DNA from: Calditrichia bacterium
Lineage (GTDB): Bacteria; Calditrichota; Calditrichia; RBG-13-44-9; J075
Reading direction: 5' to 3'
Assembly: GCA_028284445.1 (NCBI GenBank)
Contig: JANQRS010000069.1
Span: 81,123 to 145,122, forward strand
Length of the DNA stretch: 64,000 nucleotides
Shown: piece after piece, positions 10,346 through 18,775 of the stretch
Numbering within the stretch: position 1 is the first letter of the stretch
How the letters are laid out: every line of letters begins with the position of its first letter
Made by a program: the position numbers and the translations under genes
Notes under the pieces: generated by a model
What the model was told of the DNA's origin: nothing
Seen by the model: the letters and a program-made list of their open reading frames with translations, nothing else
Database searches by the model: none

Positions 10346-10374
10346 TAAATATCGCAGAGCTTTATCTATTTCAA
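10346..10374 (-). promoter_or_regulatory. Sigma70-type promoter for the chemosensory operon
   Basis: Read on the minus strand: TTGAAA, 17 bases, TATTTA. The start of transcription would be about 60 bases upstream of the GTG at 10278. No other good candidate lies in this intergenic gap for that strand. Confidence 0.5.
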
Positions 10375-10440
10375 TTGTTTTCTTTAAATACAATATTTTG
10401 AGTAATTTAGTATGTTGCTTTTTTGATGTCAAGCAAAATG

Positions 10441-10472
10441 TCCCGCGCGAAATGAGCCCGAGCGGGATTTTA
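10441..10472 (+). other. Terminator-like hairpin between divergent genes
   Basis: The stem TCCCGCGCG / CGAGCGGGA (one mismatch, loop of about 9 nt) is followed by TTTTATT on the plus strand. No plus-strand gene lies upstream, since the flanking genes diverge here. It may be a relic, a small RNA end or a bidirectional insulator. The rest of 10279-10773 is AT-rich with no gene I can support. Confidence 0.35.
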
Positions 10473-10660
10473 TTCGACAAAATTGAACATATTCGACCAT
10501 TTGTCAGTGTCAATGATCAATTCATGAATAATTTTTCATACAGATAGACATTACCTGATCAGAATTCGGGACGGCAGCTTTTTTGTGCTAATTGCAAATT
10601 GTGACGATTTTCGGTTTTAAAGGGCGCTAAATGTGCCTATATTCTCGTCGCAGTTATTTA

Positions 10661-10699
10661 ACCGATTTTGAGGAAAACATTGTGATAAAATCGGTTTTT
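10661..10699 (+). promoter_or_regulatory. Hairpin plus T-run in the lysS leader (possible attenuator)
   Basis: Perfect 9-bp arms ACCGATTTT and AAAATCGGT enclose 17 nt and are followed by TTTTC. This looks like an intrinsic terminator lying 75 bases before the lysS start and in the same direction. With no plus-strand gene upstream, it could act as a transcription attenuator for lysS. No T-box specifier or leader peptide was recognised. Confidence 0.35.
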
Positions 10700-10773
10700 C
10701 TGTAACTTTTGAATTTAACCCCAACGATATGCGGAGTGCTAATTCCGCTACATGTGAAGCAGGAGAAGTAAGG

Positions 10774-12264
10774 TTGGATGATACAAATCAACCCATGCGA
10801 CAACGCCGGGAAAAGCTGGAAAAACTGAATGAGATCGGCGTAAATCCCTATCCCCACAATTTTAATCGAACCCACCAATGCCGTGAAATTGCTGACAATT
10901 TTGAATCTTTCGAAGGTCAATCCGTTAGCGTTGCGGGCCGTCTGATGGCGGATCGCTCGAAAGGCAAGGTTTCCTTTATTAATATCCAGGACATGAGCGG
11001 CCGCATACAGGTTTTCCTGAAAGTGGATACGCTCGGCCAAGATGTATATGAAATGTATAAACTTCTCGATATCGGAGATTTTGTAGGTGTTAGGGGTGAG
11101 GTCTTCAAAACCCGCACCGGTGAAGTCTCGATTAACGCCAAAGAATTTGTACTGCTCTCTAAATCTCTGCGGCCACTTCCAATTGTAAAGGAGCGCATCG
11201 ACGAAGATGGTCAACGCGTTGCCTTTGATGAGGTGACCGACAAGGAAATGCGCTACCGTCAGCGCTATGTTGACCTTATTGTAAATCCCGAAGTCCGGGA
11301 AGTGTTCATCAAGCGTTCGAAAATTATGACCGCCATGCGGCAATTTCTCAACAACAAGGGATACCTCGAAGTTGAGACCCCAATTTTGCAGCCGATTTAT
11401 GGCGGTGCATCAGCGCGACCCTTTATGACGCATCATAATACACTCGATATGAAGCTCTATTTGCGGATTGCCAATGAGCTTTACCTGAAGCGCCTGATTG
11501 TCGGCGGTTTTGAAGGTGTCTACGAGTTTGCAAAAGACTTTCGCAATGAGGGCATGAGCCGTTTTCATAATCCGGAATTCACCCAGATGGAAGTGTACGT
11601 GGCCTATAAGGACTATCACTGGATGATGGAGATGGTCGAAGAGATGATTAGCTATATCGCTATCCAGGTGCATGGTACCACAGAAGTAGAATTCAATGGC
11701 CACAAAATTAATCTTGCACCACCGTGGAAGCGGTTGCCGCTGCTGGATGGCATTGAGGAATACACCGGAAAGTCGGTTGCCGGGAAATCCGAGGCCGAAT
11801 TGCGCAAAATTGCTGGGGAGTTAAACGTCACCCTCGAAGATAGTTGGGGCGCCGGCAAAATCCTTGATGAACTGTTTGGCGAATTTGTTGAGCCGAAACT
11901 GATTCAACCAACATTCATTACAGATCATCCGGTTGAGATTTCCCCGCTGGCCAAGAAACATCGCGACAAGCCGGGACTGGTAGAACGATTTGAGCCGGTG
12001 ATTGGCGGCAAGGAAATTGGGAACGCCTTCAGCGAATTGAACGATCCGGTTGATCAGCGTGAACGATTTGAATCGCAAATGGCTTTGAAGGATCGCGGTG
12101 ATGATGAAGCACAGGTGCTTGATGAAGATTACCTTCGCGCCATGGAATACGGCATGCCGCCCACAGCAGGACTTGGCATTGGCATCGATCGCCTGACCAT
12201 GTTGCTGACGAACCAACCGTCAATCCGTGACGTGATTCTCTTTCCGCACATGCGGCCGGAATAA
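10774..12264 (+). CDS. lysS: Lysyl-tRNA synthetase, class II
   Basis: Charges tRNA(Lys) with lysine in the cytoplasm. About 496 residues: an N-terminal OB-fold anticodon-binding domain (VSVAGRLMADRSKGKVSFI..., GRIQVFLK) followed by the class II catalytic core. Motif 2 is visible as FRNEGMSRFHNPEFTQMEVY and motif 3 as GLGIGIDRLTMLL, and the protein ends in the usual LFPHMRPE. I place the start at a TTG (10774) because AGGAG lies eight bases upstream and the resulting N-terminus matches family length. An in-frame upstream ATG at 10729 has no ribosome site, and an ATG at 10795 is another option. Confidence 0.96.
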   Translation: MDDTNQPMRQRREKLEKLNEIGVNPYPHNFNRTHQCREIADNFESFEGQSVSVAGRLMADRSKGKVSFINIQDMSGRIQVFLKVDTLGQDVYEMYKLLDIGDFVGVRGEVFKTRTGEVSINAKEFVLLSKSLRPLPIVKERIDEDGQRVAFDEVTDKEMRYRQRYVDLIVNPEVREVFIKRSKIMTAMRQFLNNKGYLEVETPILQPIYGGASARPFMTHHNTLDMKLYLRIANELYLKRLIVGGFEGVYEFAKDFRNEGMSRFHNPEFTQMEVYVAYKDYHWMMEMVEEMISYIAIQVHGTTEVEFNGHKINLAPPWKRLPLLDGIEEYTGKSVAGKSEAELRKIAGELNVTLEDSWGAGKILDELFGEFVEPKLIQPTFITDHPVEISPLAKKHRDKPGLVERFEPVIGGKEIGNAFSELNDPVDQRERFESQMALKDRGDDEAQVLDEDYLRAMEYGMPPTAGLGIGIDRLTMLLTNQPSIRDVILFPHMRPE

Positions 12265-12320
12265 TTGAAGTCGTGCTTGGACCTGGAGTTTGCCGAATAT
12301 CATCCGTGAATTGCAATTTT

Positions 12321-12361
12321 ACCCCCTCAATCTCCCTCCCCGGGGAGAGATTGAGAGGGGA
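12321..12361. repeat. Palindromic intergenic repeat, CCCGGG class (degenerate copy)
   Basis: Outer arms CCCCCTCAATCTC and GAGATTGAGAGGGG surround a CCCCGGGG centre, with small bulges. It lies between lysS and lolC and belongs to the same family as the copies at 32009, 59326 and 62681. Confidence 0.8.
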
Positions 12362-12478
12362 CAGCAAAATGACAGTATGAGAACGCCGTCGATTGGAAAC
12401 TTGTAAACCTCTTCCTGCTCTCCGCGTCTCAATTACGTAAGCTTGTTGCAGAAACGACTACTTGACTGAAAGTATTAG

Positions 12479-13717
12479 ATGAACTTTAAATCCTTTGTTG
12501 CCCTTCGCTACTTTGGGGCCAAGCGCCGGACCGGTTTTATATCGATCATTACATATATATCCGTTCTGGGTGTGTTAATAGGCGTGGCTTCTCTGGAAGT
12601 GGTCCTGTCCGGTTTTAATGGCTTTGAAGACGAAGTGCGCACTCGCCTCATAAATTCCGACTCACATATCCATTTGCGAAAGTTCCATAGTCAGAATATG
12701 ACGGACTACGATTCGCTCGTCCAGGTCGTTCGTGCGCTACCCAAGGTGACCGGCGCTTCGCCGTCGATTAGCCGTGAGGCGATGATGCGAACCAAGCAAG
12801 GCAGCGACGCTGCTTTTATCAAGGCCCTTGATATGAAAACGGCGGGTGACGTGAGCGAAGTCCCACGAAGCATAATCAGCGGTGAATTTGATCTCGGGAT
12901 GGCCGAATACGAAGGCAAGGAATATCCTGGCATCGTCTTGGGAAGGTATCTTGCGCAAAGCGCCCTGATTTTTGAGCCCGGCGAAAAAGTAATTCTAATG
13001 GCTTTTCCGCGTGAAGGTGGATTAACTGCCGCGCCCCGTGCTCAGCAATTTGTGGTGACCGGCATCAGCGAGATTGGTTTTTACGAATATGATAAAATCT
13101 ACGCATACATTTCCATTGAAGAAGCGCAGAAGCTCTTTCGGGTTCATAATGCTGTGACCCGCATCGACGTGAAGCTGGAGGACTATCTTGCGGCTGGCGA
13201 TGTTGCCAAAACCATTGAGGAAAAACTGAACGGCTATCCCTTCTCCGCAACGACCTGGTTTGACCAGAATCGCAGTTTATACAGTTGGATGATCATTGAG
13301 AAATGGCTTTTCACAGGTATATTCAGCATTATGATGCTGGTTGCGGCTTTCAGTATCGTCAGTTCACTTACTATGATCGTAATGGAGAAAACCCGTGAAA
13401 TCGGGATCTTGAAATCGATGGGAATGGCCCAATCGGATATCAAGAATATCTTCCTGCGGGAGGGCCTGATCATCGGCCTGCTTGGCGTCTTCTTTGGTAA
13501 CCTCATTGCATTCAGTCTCTGCTACCTGCAGATGGAATATGGCATCATCGGCCTACCGCCTGACGTATACATTATTGATAAGGTCCCGGTGCAGATGCGC
13601 TTGATGGATTTCGTCATCGTTTCATCGATTGCGATTGTTCTCTGCCTCATGGCCTCATGGTATCCCGCTTCTAAAGCCGCGAAATTGAACCCTGTGGAGG
13701 CAATACGCTATGAATAA
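12479..13717 (+). CDS. lolC: LolC/LolE-family lipoprotein-releasing ABC permease
   Basis: Inner-membrane permease of the Lol system, which extracts lipoproteins for transfer to the outer membrane. 412 residues with the family signature at the N-terminus (FVALRYFGAKRRTGFISIIT, then LGVLIGVASLEVVLSGFNGF). One TM segment is followed by a large periplasmic domain (about 50-270), and three TM segments form the FtsX-like C-terminus (MMLVAAFSIVSSLTMIVMEK, REIGILKSMGM). Its last 8 bases overlap the ATPase gene, so translation is probably coupled. The ribosome site is weak. Whether it functions as LolC or LolE cannot be decided, since many bacteria use a single permease (LolF). Confidence 0.9.
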   Translation: MNFKSFVALRYFGAKRRTGFISIITYISVLGVLIGVASLEVVLSGFNGFEDEVRTRLINSDSHIHLRKFHSQNMTDYDSLVQVVRALPKVTGASPSISREAMMRTKQGSDAAFIKALDMKTAGDVSEVPRSIISGEFDLGMAEYEGKEYPGIVLGRYLAQSALIFEPGEKVILMAFPREGGLTAAPRAQQFVVTGISEIGFYEYDKIYAYISIEEAQKLFRVHNAVTRIDVKLEDYLAAGDVAKTIEEKLNGYPFSATTWFDQNRSLYSWMIIEKWLFTGIFSIMMLVAAFSIVSSLTMIVMEKTREIGILKSMGMAQSDIKNIFLREGLIIGLLGVFFGNLIAFSLCYLQMEYGIIGLPPDVYIIDKVPVQMRLMDFVIVSSIAIVLCLMASWYPASKAAKLNPVEAIRYE

Positions 13718-14417
13718 CAATGGCAAAGTGTTGCTGGATATTCGCGGGGTTGACAAGACCTATCACTCAGATGGGGTTGCGGTCAACGTCTTGAAGAATC
13801 TGGATCTGCAAATCATGGAAGGGGAAATAGTCTTTATCATGGGCCCCTCCGGCGTTGGTAAGAGCACCTTGCTCAATGTGATAGGCACTCTTGACCGTCA
13901 GTCCGCCGGACAAATTAGCATCGATGGACATGATATTTCAACCTACAGTGATCTGGAACTTGCCCGATTTCGCAATGAGCGCATCGGTTTCATTTTTCAA
14001 TTTCATCACCTGCTGCCGGACTTCAGCGCCCTGGAAAATGTCATGATGCCGGAAATGATTCGTGCCAATCACAGCAGCGCCGGCACAGAACGGGCTACCA
14101 AACTCCTTGAGGATGTCGGCCTTGGTCATCGCCTGCATCATCGACCCAGTCAATTATCCGGCGGTGAACAGCAGCGTGTGGCAATTGCCCGGGCATTGAT
14201 GAATCAGCCCCGCTTAATTCTAGCTGACGAACCAACCGGAGATTTAGATCGCGCCAATAGCGAAACCCTCTTTAATCTGATCCTGAAGCTTAACAGAGAA
14301 TACAAGCAGACCTTTGTCATCGTCACCCACGACGATCAACTCGCCCAAAAAGCACATCGCATCATCTACCTCAGGGACGGCAAGGTGGATCGCCAGGAAG
14401 TGCTTAAAGAGCTTTGA
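13710..14417 (+). CDS. lolD: LolD lipoprotein-releasing ABC ATPase
   Basis: 235 residues; the cytoplasmic ATPase that powers the adjacent LolC-like permease. All ABC motifs are present: Walker A GPSGVGKST, Q-loop FIFQFHHLLP, signature LSGGEQQRVAIARAL, Walker B LILADEPTGDLD and H-loop VTHD. The start overlaps the permease stop by 8 bases and is preceded by GGAGG with a 9-base spacer. A 7-bp tandem repeat array begins 32 bases after the stop. Confidence 0.96.
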   Translation: MNNNGKVLLDIRGVDKTYHSDGVAVNVLKNLDLQIMEGEIVFIMGPSGVGKSTLLNVIGTLDRQSAGQISIDGHDISTYSDLELARFRNERIGFIFQFHHLLPDFSALENVMMPEMIRANHSSAGTERATKLLEDVGLGHRLHHRPSQLSGGEQQRVAIARALMNQPRLILADEPTGDLDRANSETLFNLILKLNREYKQTFVIVTHDDQLAQKAHRIIYLRDGKVDRQEVLKEL

Positions 14418-14448
14418 AATGTCAAATGACGAATGACAAATTCAATGA

Positions 14449-14545
14449 GTCATTCGTCATTCGTCATTCGTCATTCGTCATTCGTCATTCGTCATTCGTC
14501 ATTCGTCATTCGTCATTCGTCATTCGTCATTCGTCATTCGTCATT
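14449..14545. repeat. Tandem array of GTCATTC, about 14 copies
   Basis: An almost uninterrupted 7-bp unit fills the lolD-recG gap. Just before it (14426-14439) lies an inverted piece (GACGAATGACAAA), so the array can fold back on it. Open frames through the array (SFVIRHSSFVIR...) are products of the repeat and not genes. Confidence 0.95.
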
Positions 14546-14608
14546 TATTTCCACTGCCATTCTTCAATCACCGCTGGCATTTCCATGCTCCCGTCTCGAT
14601 ATTAGGCC

Positions 14609-16711
14609 ATGCCGACAGAAAATCCCCCAAAACATCCCCTGGATGTGTCTGCGATGTATCTGAAAGGAGTCGGTCCAAAGCGGGCCGAGGCACTTGCTGC
14701 CGTCAAGGTGGAAACCCTCGAAGATATGCTCGAATACTTTCCTCGCCGCTATCTCGATCGCAGCAAGGTGACGACCATTGGTCAATTGCAAGCAGATGTG
14801 GAGGTGACCATTGTTGGTGAAGTGGTATCCAAGCAGCTGATTCGATACGGGAAAAGACGGCTGGTGCTAAAGATTTCCGACGGCACCGGCATCATGGAGG
14901 CTGTTTGGTTTGCTCAGCCCGGTCTGTTCGAGAAGATTTTCAAGGCAGAGCAGATGGTGGCGTTTAGCGGCAAGCCCAAGCGCTATAAACAATGGCAAAT
15001 GGTGCACCCCGACTTCGACGTGCTAACCGAGACAAGAGAACCGCTCAATACCGGACAGTTGATCCCGATCTACCCGAGCACGCAGGATTTAAAGAAGAAT
15101 GGGGTCGGCAACTATACTTTTCGGCGAATTATCTTTCAGGCGCTGCAGAAATACGGCAGTGAGATCCCTGAATCGCTCCCGCCGTCGCTTTGCAAAAGAT
15201 ACAAATTGATGTCCCGAAGGGATGCCTACCAACAAATGCATTTTCCCGAGAGCGATGCGGCACTCCAGCAAGTTCTAAGACGCTTCAAATATGAAGAAAT
15301 CTTTTATCTGCAGTTGCTGATCGCCCTGCGAAAGCACTTCTATTATGCCCCTCTGGCTGCTTTACCGGTGACGATTGATGATCAGCTGGTGGCGCAATTT
15401 CTTGATAGCTTGCCGTTTCAACTAACCGGTGCTCAACAGCGGGTCGTTGATGAGATTCGCGCTGATTTGCAGGGCGGTGCACCGATGAATCGCCTGGTGC
15501 AAGGGGATGTTGGCGCCGGGAAAACAATTGTTGCGCTCATTGCCATGCTAATGGTGGTGTCTTCCGGCTATCAGGCAGCGCTGATGGCGCCCACGGAAAT
15601 TCTTGCCCGGCAGCACTATCAGAACATCCAGGCTTTGCTCGAAGGACTGCCGATTCGCGTCACGGTATTACTCGGGGGACAAAAAGCTTCGGAAAAAAAA
15701 CGCATCCAGCAAGAAATTGCCGACGGACAATGGGACCTTGTTGTGGGCACCCATGCCCTGATCCAGGATAAGGTGCAATTTCCCAAACTTGGTCTGGCGA
15801 TCGTTGATGAGCAGCATCGTTTTGGGGTATTACAGCGTGGAGAACTGATCGAAAAGGGCGAAACGCCTCATGTGCTGGTGATGACCGCCACCCCGATCCC
15901 GCGCACGCTGGCGCTGACAATCTATGGTGATCTCGATGTCTCAGTCATTGATGAACTACCGCCGGGGCGTCAAGCCATCCGCACTTTCTGGCGAACGCGC
16001 GATAAACTTCCGCAGATCTACGATTTTGTCCGTCAGCACTTGCAGGCCGGAAAACAAGTTTATGTTGTGTATCCGCTGGTAGAGGAGTCCGAAAAGCTGG
16101 ATCTCCAGGCAGCCACAGAGGCCTACCAGGATTTGAGTGCCAACGTATTTCCCGATTATACGCTTGGCTTGTTGCATGGCCGTATGAAAGCTGACGAAAA
16201 AGAAAACGTGATGGCGGCCTTTAAGCGTGGGGACTGCCATATGCTGATTTCAACAACCGTCATTGAGGTTGGGGTTGATGTGCCCAATGCAACCATCATG
16301 ATTATTGAGCACGCAGAGCGTTTTGGCTTAAGCCAGTTGCATCAGTTGCGCGGACGGGTTGGCCGGGGCGGGAGCCAGTCATATTGCATCCTGGTTACTC
16401 CGGAGAAGGTCAGTGATGTAGCCGGTCAGCGTATGCAGATCATGCAGAAGACCAATGATGGATTTGTCATTGCCGAAGAAGATCTGCGGCTGCGCGGTAG
16501 CGGCGATTTTTTCGGAACGCGCCAGCATGGGATGCCGGACTTAAAATATGCAGATTTGGCAGTCGATTATAAGATTGTGCAAGTGGCTCACAATGACGCA
16601 TTTGAGCTGGTGGAGAAGGACCCTCATTTGCGCAAGGCCGAAAATCAGACTTTGCGCATCCAATTTAAACGCCGGTTTGCCGACAAATTTCGCATGCCGG
16701 ATATTGCTTAA
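14609..16711 (+). CDS. recG: ATP-dependent DNA helicase RecG
   Basis: 700 residues; remodels stalled replication forks and branched DNA. The N-terminal wedge/OB region begins with the expected LKGVGPKRAEAL helix-hairpin and YFPRRYLDRS. The helicase core carries Walker A GDVGAGKTIVAL, the DEQH box (VDEQHRFGVLQRGEL), motif III MTATPIPRTLAL and motif VI QLRGRVGRGG. The C-terminal motif DLRLRGSGDFFGTRQHG is typical of RecG. Length agrees with the family. The ribosome site is weak (TTAGG), and the gene starts just after the tandem array. Confidence 0.97.
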   Translation: MPTENPPKHPLDVSAMYLKGVGPKRAEALAAVKVETLEDMLEYFPRRYLDRSKVTTIGQLQADVEVTIVGEVVSKQLIRYGKRRLVLKISDGTGIMEAVWFAQPGLFEKIFKAEQMVAFSGKPKRYKQWQMVHPDFDVLTETREPLNTGQLIPIYPSTQDLKKNGVGNYTFRRIIFQALQKYGSEIPESLPPSLCKRYKLMSRRDAYQQMHFPESDAALQQVLRRFKYEEIFYLQLLIALRKHFYYAPLAALPVTIDDQLVAQFLDSLPFQLTGAQQRVVDEIRADLQGGAPMNRLVQGDVGAGKTIVALIAMLMVVSSGYQAALMAPTEILARQHYQNIQALLEGLPIRVTVLLGGQKASEKKRIQQEIADGQWDLVVGTHALIQDKVQFPKLGLAIVDEQHRFGVLQRGELIEKGETPHVLVMTATPIPRTLALTIYGDLDVSVIDELPPGRQAIRTFWRTRDKLPQIYDFVRQHLQAGKQVYVVYPLVEESEKLDLQAATEAYQDLSANVFPDYTLGLLHGRMKADEKENVMAAFKRGDCHMLISTTVIEVGVDVPNATIMIIEHAERFGLSQLHQLRGRVGRGGSQSYCILVTPEKVSDVAGQRMQIMQKTNDGFVIAEEDLRLRGSGDFFGTRQHGMPDLKYADLAVDYKIVQVAHNDAFELVEKDPHLRKAENQTLRIQFKRRFADKFRMPDIA

Positions 16712-16762
16712 TGACGGAATCCGCTGTTTGCGGCGGAGCCACGAACGAAATTATCTGATCCA

Positions 16763-17227
16763 ATGACCGAATTACATCCATACATTGTCAATCCGACGAT
16801 CATTCTCTTGGCAACCGGATTGGCTGCAGAACTATTGAGCCGATTTATTCCCAATCCTACCTATCTGAAGGTTGCCGATTATACCCTGGTTTTGGGCACA
16901 GCCGGCGCAATCCTGGCCGTGCTTACCGGTAATGAAACCATCGATGTGGTTGCCACAACGCCAGCCCTCCTTGAAATGGCAGAAAACCACAAGCTCTTTG
17001 GCCAATTGACGATGTGGGGCGCCGTCGTATTTACGGCAATGCGTTTTCTATTGCGTGAAGAACGCAAGAACAAGCGGTATTTATGGATGATTGTTGGTGG
17101 GGCAGCTGTTGCGGCTTTACTATTGTTCCGAACGGCAAACCTCGGCAGCGAAATGGCCAACGAGGCAGACTTACTGGAGAAGGGACCGAAGAAAGAGCGG
17201 CCAATCAAGAAGCCGGAATTTCGGTAG
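16763..17227 (+). CDS. Small inner-membrane protein, DUF2231-like
   Basis: 154 residues with four predicted TM helices (about 9-27, 40-58, 78-95 and 108-125) and a basic, polar C-terminal tail. The first helix begins HPYIVNPTIILLATGLAAEL, reminiscent of the DUF2231 membrane family, in which a histidine-proline pair precedes helix 1. It starts 51 bases after recG and has no obvious functional partner. No function is assigned; the family match is from pattern alone. Confidence 0.65.
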   Translation: MTELHPYIVNPTIILLATGLAAELLSRFIPNPTYLKVADYTLVLGTAGAILAVLTGNETIDVVATTPALLEMAENHKLFGQLTMWGAVVFTAMRFLLREERKNKRYLWMIVGGAAVAALLLFRTANLGSEMANEADLLEKGPKKERPIKKPEFR

Positions 17228-17276
17228 ATCAGAAAAACAGGAAATGGGGCAAATTGTAAATTTGGAAGCCTAAAAA

Positions 17277-17324
17277 TCACATCCCCCTGCTTCCCCCTTC
17301 GAAGGGCGATACAGGGGGATGTGA
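17277..17324. repeat. Palindromic intergenic repeat, TTCGAA class
   Basis: Outer arms TCACATCCCCCTG / CAGGGGGATGTGA and a TTCGAA centre; a few mismatches in the inner right arm. It lies between two convergent genes, where it could also stop transcription from either side. Confidence 0.9.
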
Positions 17325-17359
17325 TGAGTCAATCTTCACTCTTCAATTTTCAATCCACA

Positions 17360-18028
17360 TTACCCACTCGTCTGGTTTTCAGCCGCTTTTTTCAACTTCT
17401 CATTTGCATAGATAGCCACCTCAACGCGACGGTTCTGCTGGCGCCCTTCTGCGCTTTCATTGTCAGCGATGGGCTGATCTTCACCATAAGCAACTGTGGT
17501 CACGCGAGTCATAGCAACGCCGCTGACGGCCAGCTGGCTGGCCACAGATTCAGCGCGACGCTTTGACAGGTCCATATTGTAATCGTTGGAGCCGGAAGCA
17601 TCGGTATGACCTTCCAGAAGGATATTGGTGTCCTCATATTTGTTAAGGATGGTCGCCAATTCGTTCAACTCGGCCTTGCTGCTTGACGTCAAATTCGATT
17701 TGTCGACAGCAAACATTAAACCGGAGTCAAAGGTAATTTTAATACCTTCGCCTACGCGCTCAACCTTTGCGCCGGCGATGTCTTCTTCAATTTCCCTGGC
17801 CTGATTATCCATATAACGGCCAATCCAGGCACCGGCGGCACCACCGATTGCTGCACCAATGATGGCGCCAACTGCCGTATTGCCGGCTTTGTCCCCGATA
17901 ACCGCGCCAACGACGCCACCAGCTGCACCGCCGATTGTCGCACCTTTCTTTGTGCGACTCCAGCCGCATGCCAATGTCAAGGCAATAAAACTGAGGGTTG
18001 TAAGAACGAGAATAGTTTTCTTCAACAT
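17360..18028 (-). CDS. OmpA-family lipoprotein with glycine-zipper domain (YiaD/Pal-like)
   Basis: 222 residues. A lipobox LTLAC with Cys21 follows a short signal peptide, predicting an outer-membrane lipoprotein. Residues ~30-75 form a glycine-zipper segment rich in GGAAGG and AIIGAAIGGAAG repeats. The C-terminal OmpA-like domain (about 95-210) has the peptidoglycan-binding signature (LLEGHTDASGSNDYNMDLSK, RRAESVASQL, GRQQNRRVEV), so it probably tethers the outer membrane to the cell wall. The start has AGGAG five bases upstream. A small hairpin (ATGCGC-TCTT-GCGCAT, 18079-18094) lies in its leader. Confidence 0.92.
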   Translation of the reverse strand: MLKKTILVLTTLSFIALTLACGWSRTKKGATIGGAAGGVVGAVIGDKAGNTAVGAIIGAAIGGAAGAWIGRYMDNQAREIEEDIAGAKVERVGEGIKITFDSGLMFAVDKSNLTSSSKAELNELATILNKYEDTNILLEGHTDASGSNDYNMDLSKRRAESVASQLAVSGVAMTRVTTVAYGEDQPIADNESAEGRQQNRRVEVAIYANEKLKKAAENQTSG

Positions 18029-18255
18029 GTTATCTCCTGTTAAAATAGGGAACGAAATTACTTAACAAACCCCACACAATGCGCTCTTGCGCATCAGATT
18101 GTTTACAAATCTACAGTACAAAAATCGCAAATATCAAACGCCAAATTCATGAGATGGTTCAGTCGCATCTGCATAAAACAGGCTGGAAAATGTCATAAAG
18201 TGAGGGCATAAAGGCTGTGACGAGCGTCTAATTTGGATGAAAAGTTGAGCGGACA

Positions 18256-18301
18256 ACATCCCCCTTTATCCCCCTTCGAAGGGGGATAAAGGGGGATGTT
18301 A
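18256..18301. repeat. Perfect 46-nt palindromic repeat, TTCGAA class
   Basis: Every base pairs about the centre between 18278 and 18279. Arms read AACATCCCCC, TTTAT, CCCCC, TT up to the TTCGAA centre. It sits just past the stop of the DTW-domain gene and upstream of the OmpA-like lipoprotein gene. Confidence 0.97.
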
Positions 18302-18305
18302 CTGC

Positions 18306-18767
18306 TTAACCATATTGCCTCAGCCAATCATCATTTAGTTCAAGAAATTCATCCCGCCAGTGATAATGATTCAGCAATCCGCTGGTGTCCCGGCCAAGTA
18401 TAACATGAGCGGCGTAGACCGCCTCAATCGTAGCCAGGCCCTGATCCGGATCGTCGGATACCTTGGAAACGCGTGGATAGGCTGTTTTTATTGGCGGCAG
18501 GCCGCGGGTCGGCACATTTGGAAATAGCTTTTCCATCTTTGCGGTTAGCCGCCAGGTGCCGTCCAATATCAGCAAGCCGCCGGCAGCATCTGCCCGGGAA
18601 AGCGGCGGCGCATCTACCGCGAGACGCACATAGTTCACCAATGGCGGCGGCTCATGCCGCAGGGGGTAGCGGATAAACTGGAAATCTTCATGTCCCTTCA
18701 AGGGGAGGACGGTGCATTTGCTCCGCCGCTCCCGTCGATGAACAATCACAACTGTAGGTAATGCCAT
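18306..18767 (-). CDS. DTW-domain-like protein (possible aminocarboxypropyltransferase)
   Basis: 153 residues. The motif ILDGTWRLTAKMEKLFP, followed by TAYPRVS and a GLATIEAVYAAHVILGRD helix, resembles the DTW/Tsr3 superfamily, whose members transfer the aminocarboxypropyl group of S-adenosylmethionine to RNA uridine. The Cys-rich N-terminal metal site of typical bacterial DTW proteins is absent; instead the N-terminus reads VIVHRRERRSKCTVLPL. It begins 8 bases after the upstream Rieske/ThDP gene, with AGAGAA as ribosome site, so the two are likely cotranscribed. The substrate is unknown and the family placement is moderate. Confidence 0.6.
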   Translation of the reverse strand: MALPTVVIVHRRERRSKCTVLPLKGHEDFQFIRYPLRHEPPPLVNYVRLAVDAPPLSRADAAGGLLILDGTWRLTAKMEKLFPNVPTRGLPPIKTAYPRVSKVSDDPDQGLATIEAVYAAHVILGRDTSGLLNHYHWRDEFLELNDDWLRQYG

Positions 18768-18775
18768 TGTTTTCT

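Noticed and set aside
10325..10513. Minus-strand 62-codon frame upstream of the response regulator
   Set aside because: It spans the promoter and a hairpin, with no ribosome site.
14414..14663. Overlapping open frames reading SFVIRHSS repeatedly
   Set aside because: They are translations of the 7-bp tandem array and have no ribosome site or conserved sequence.
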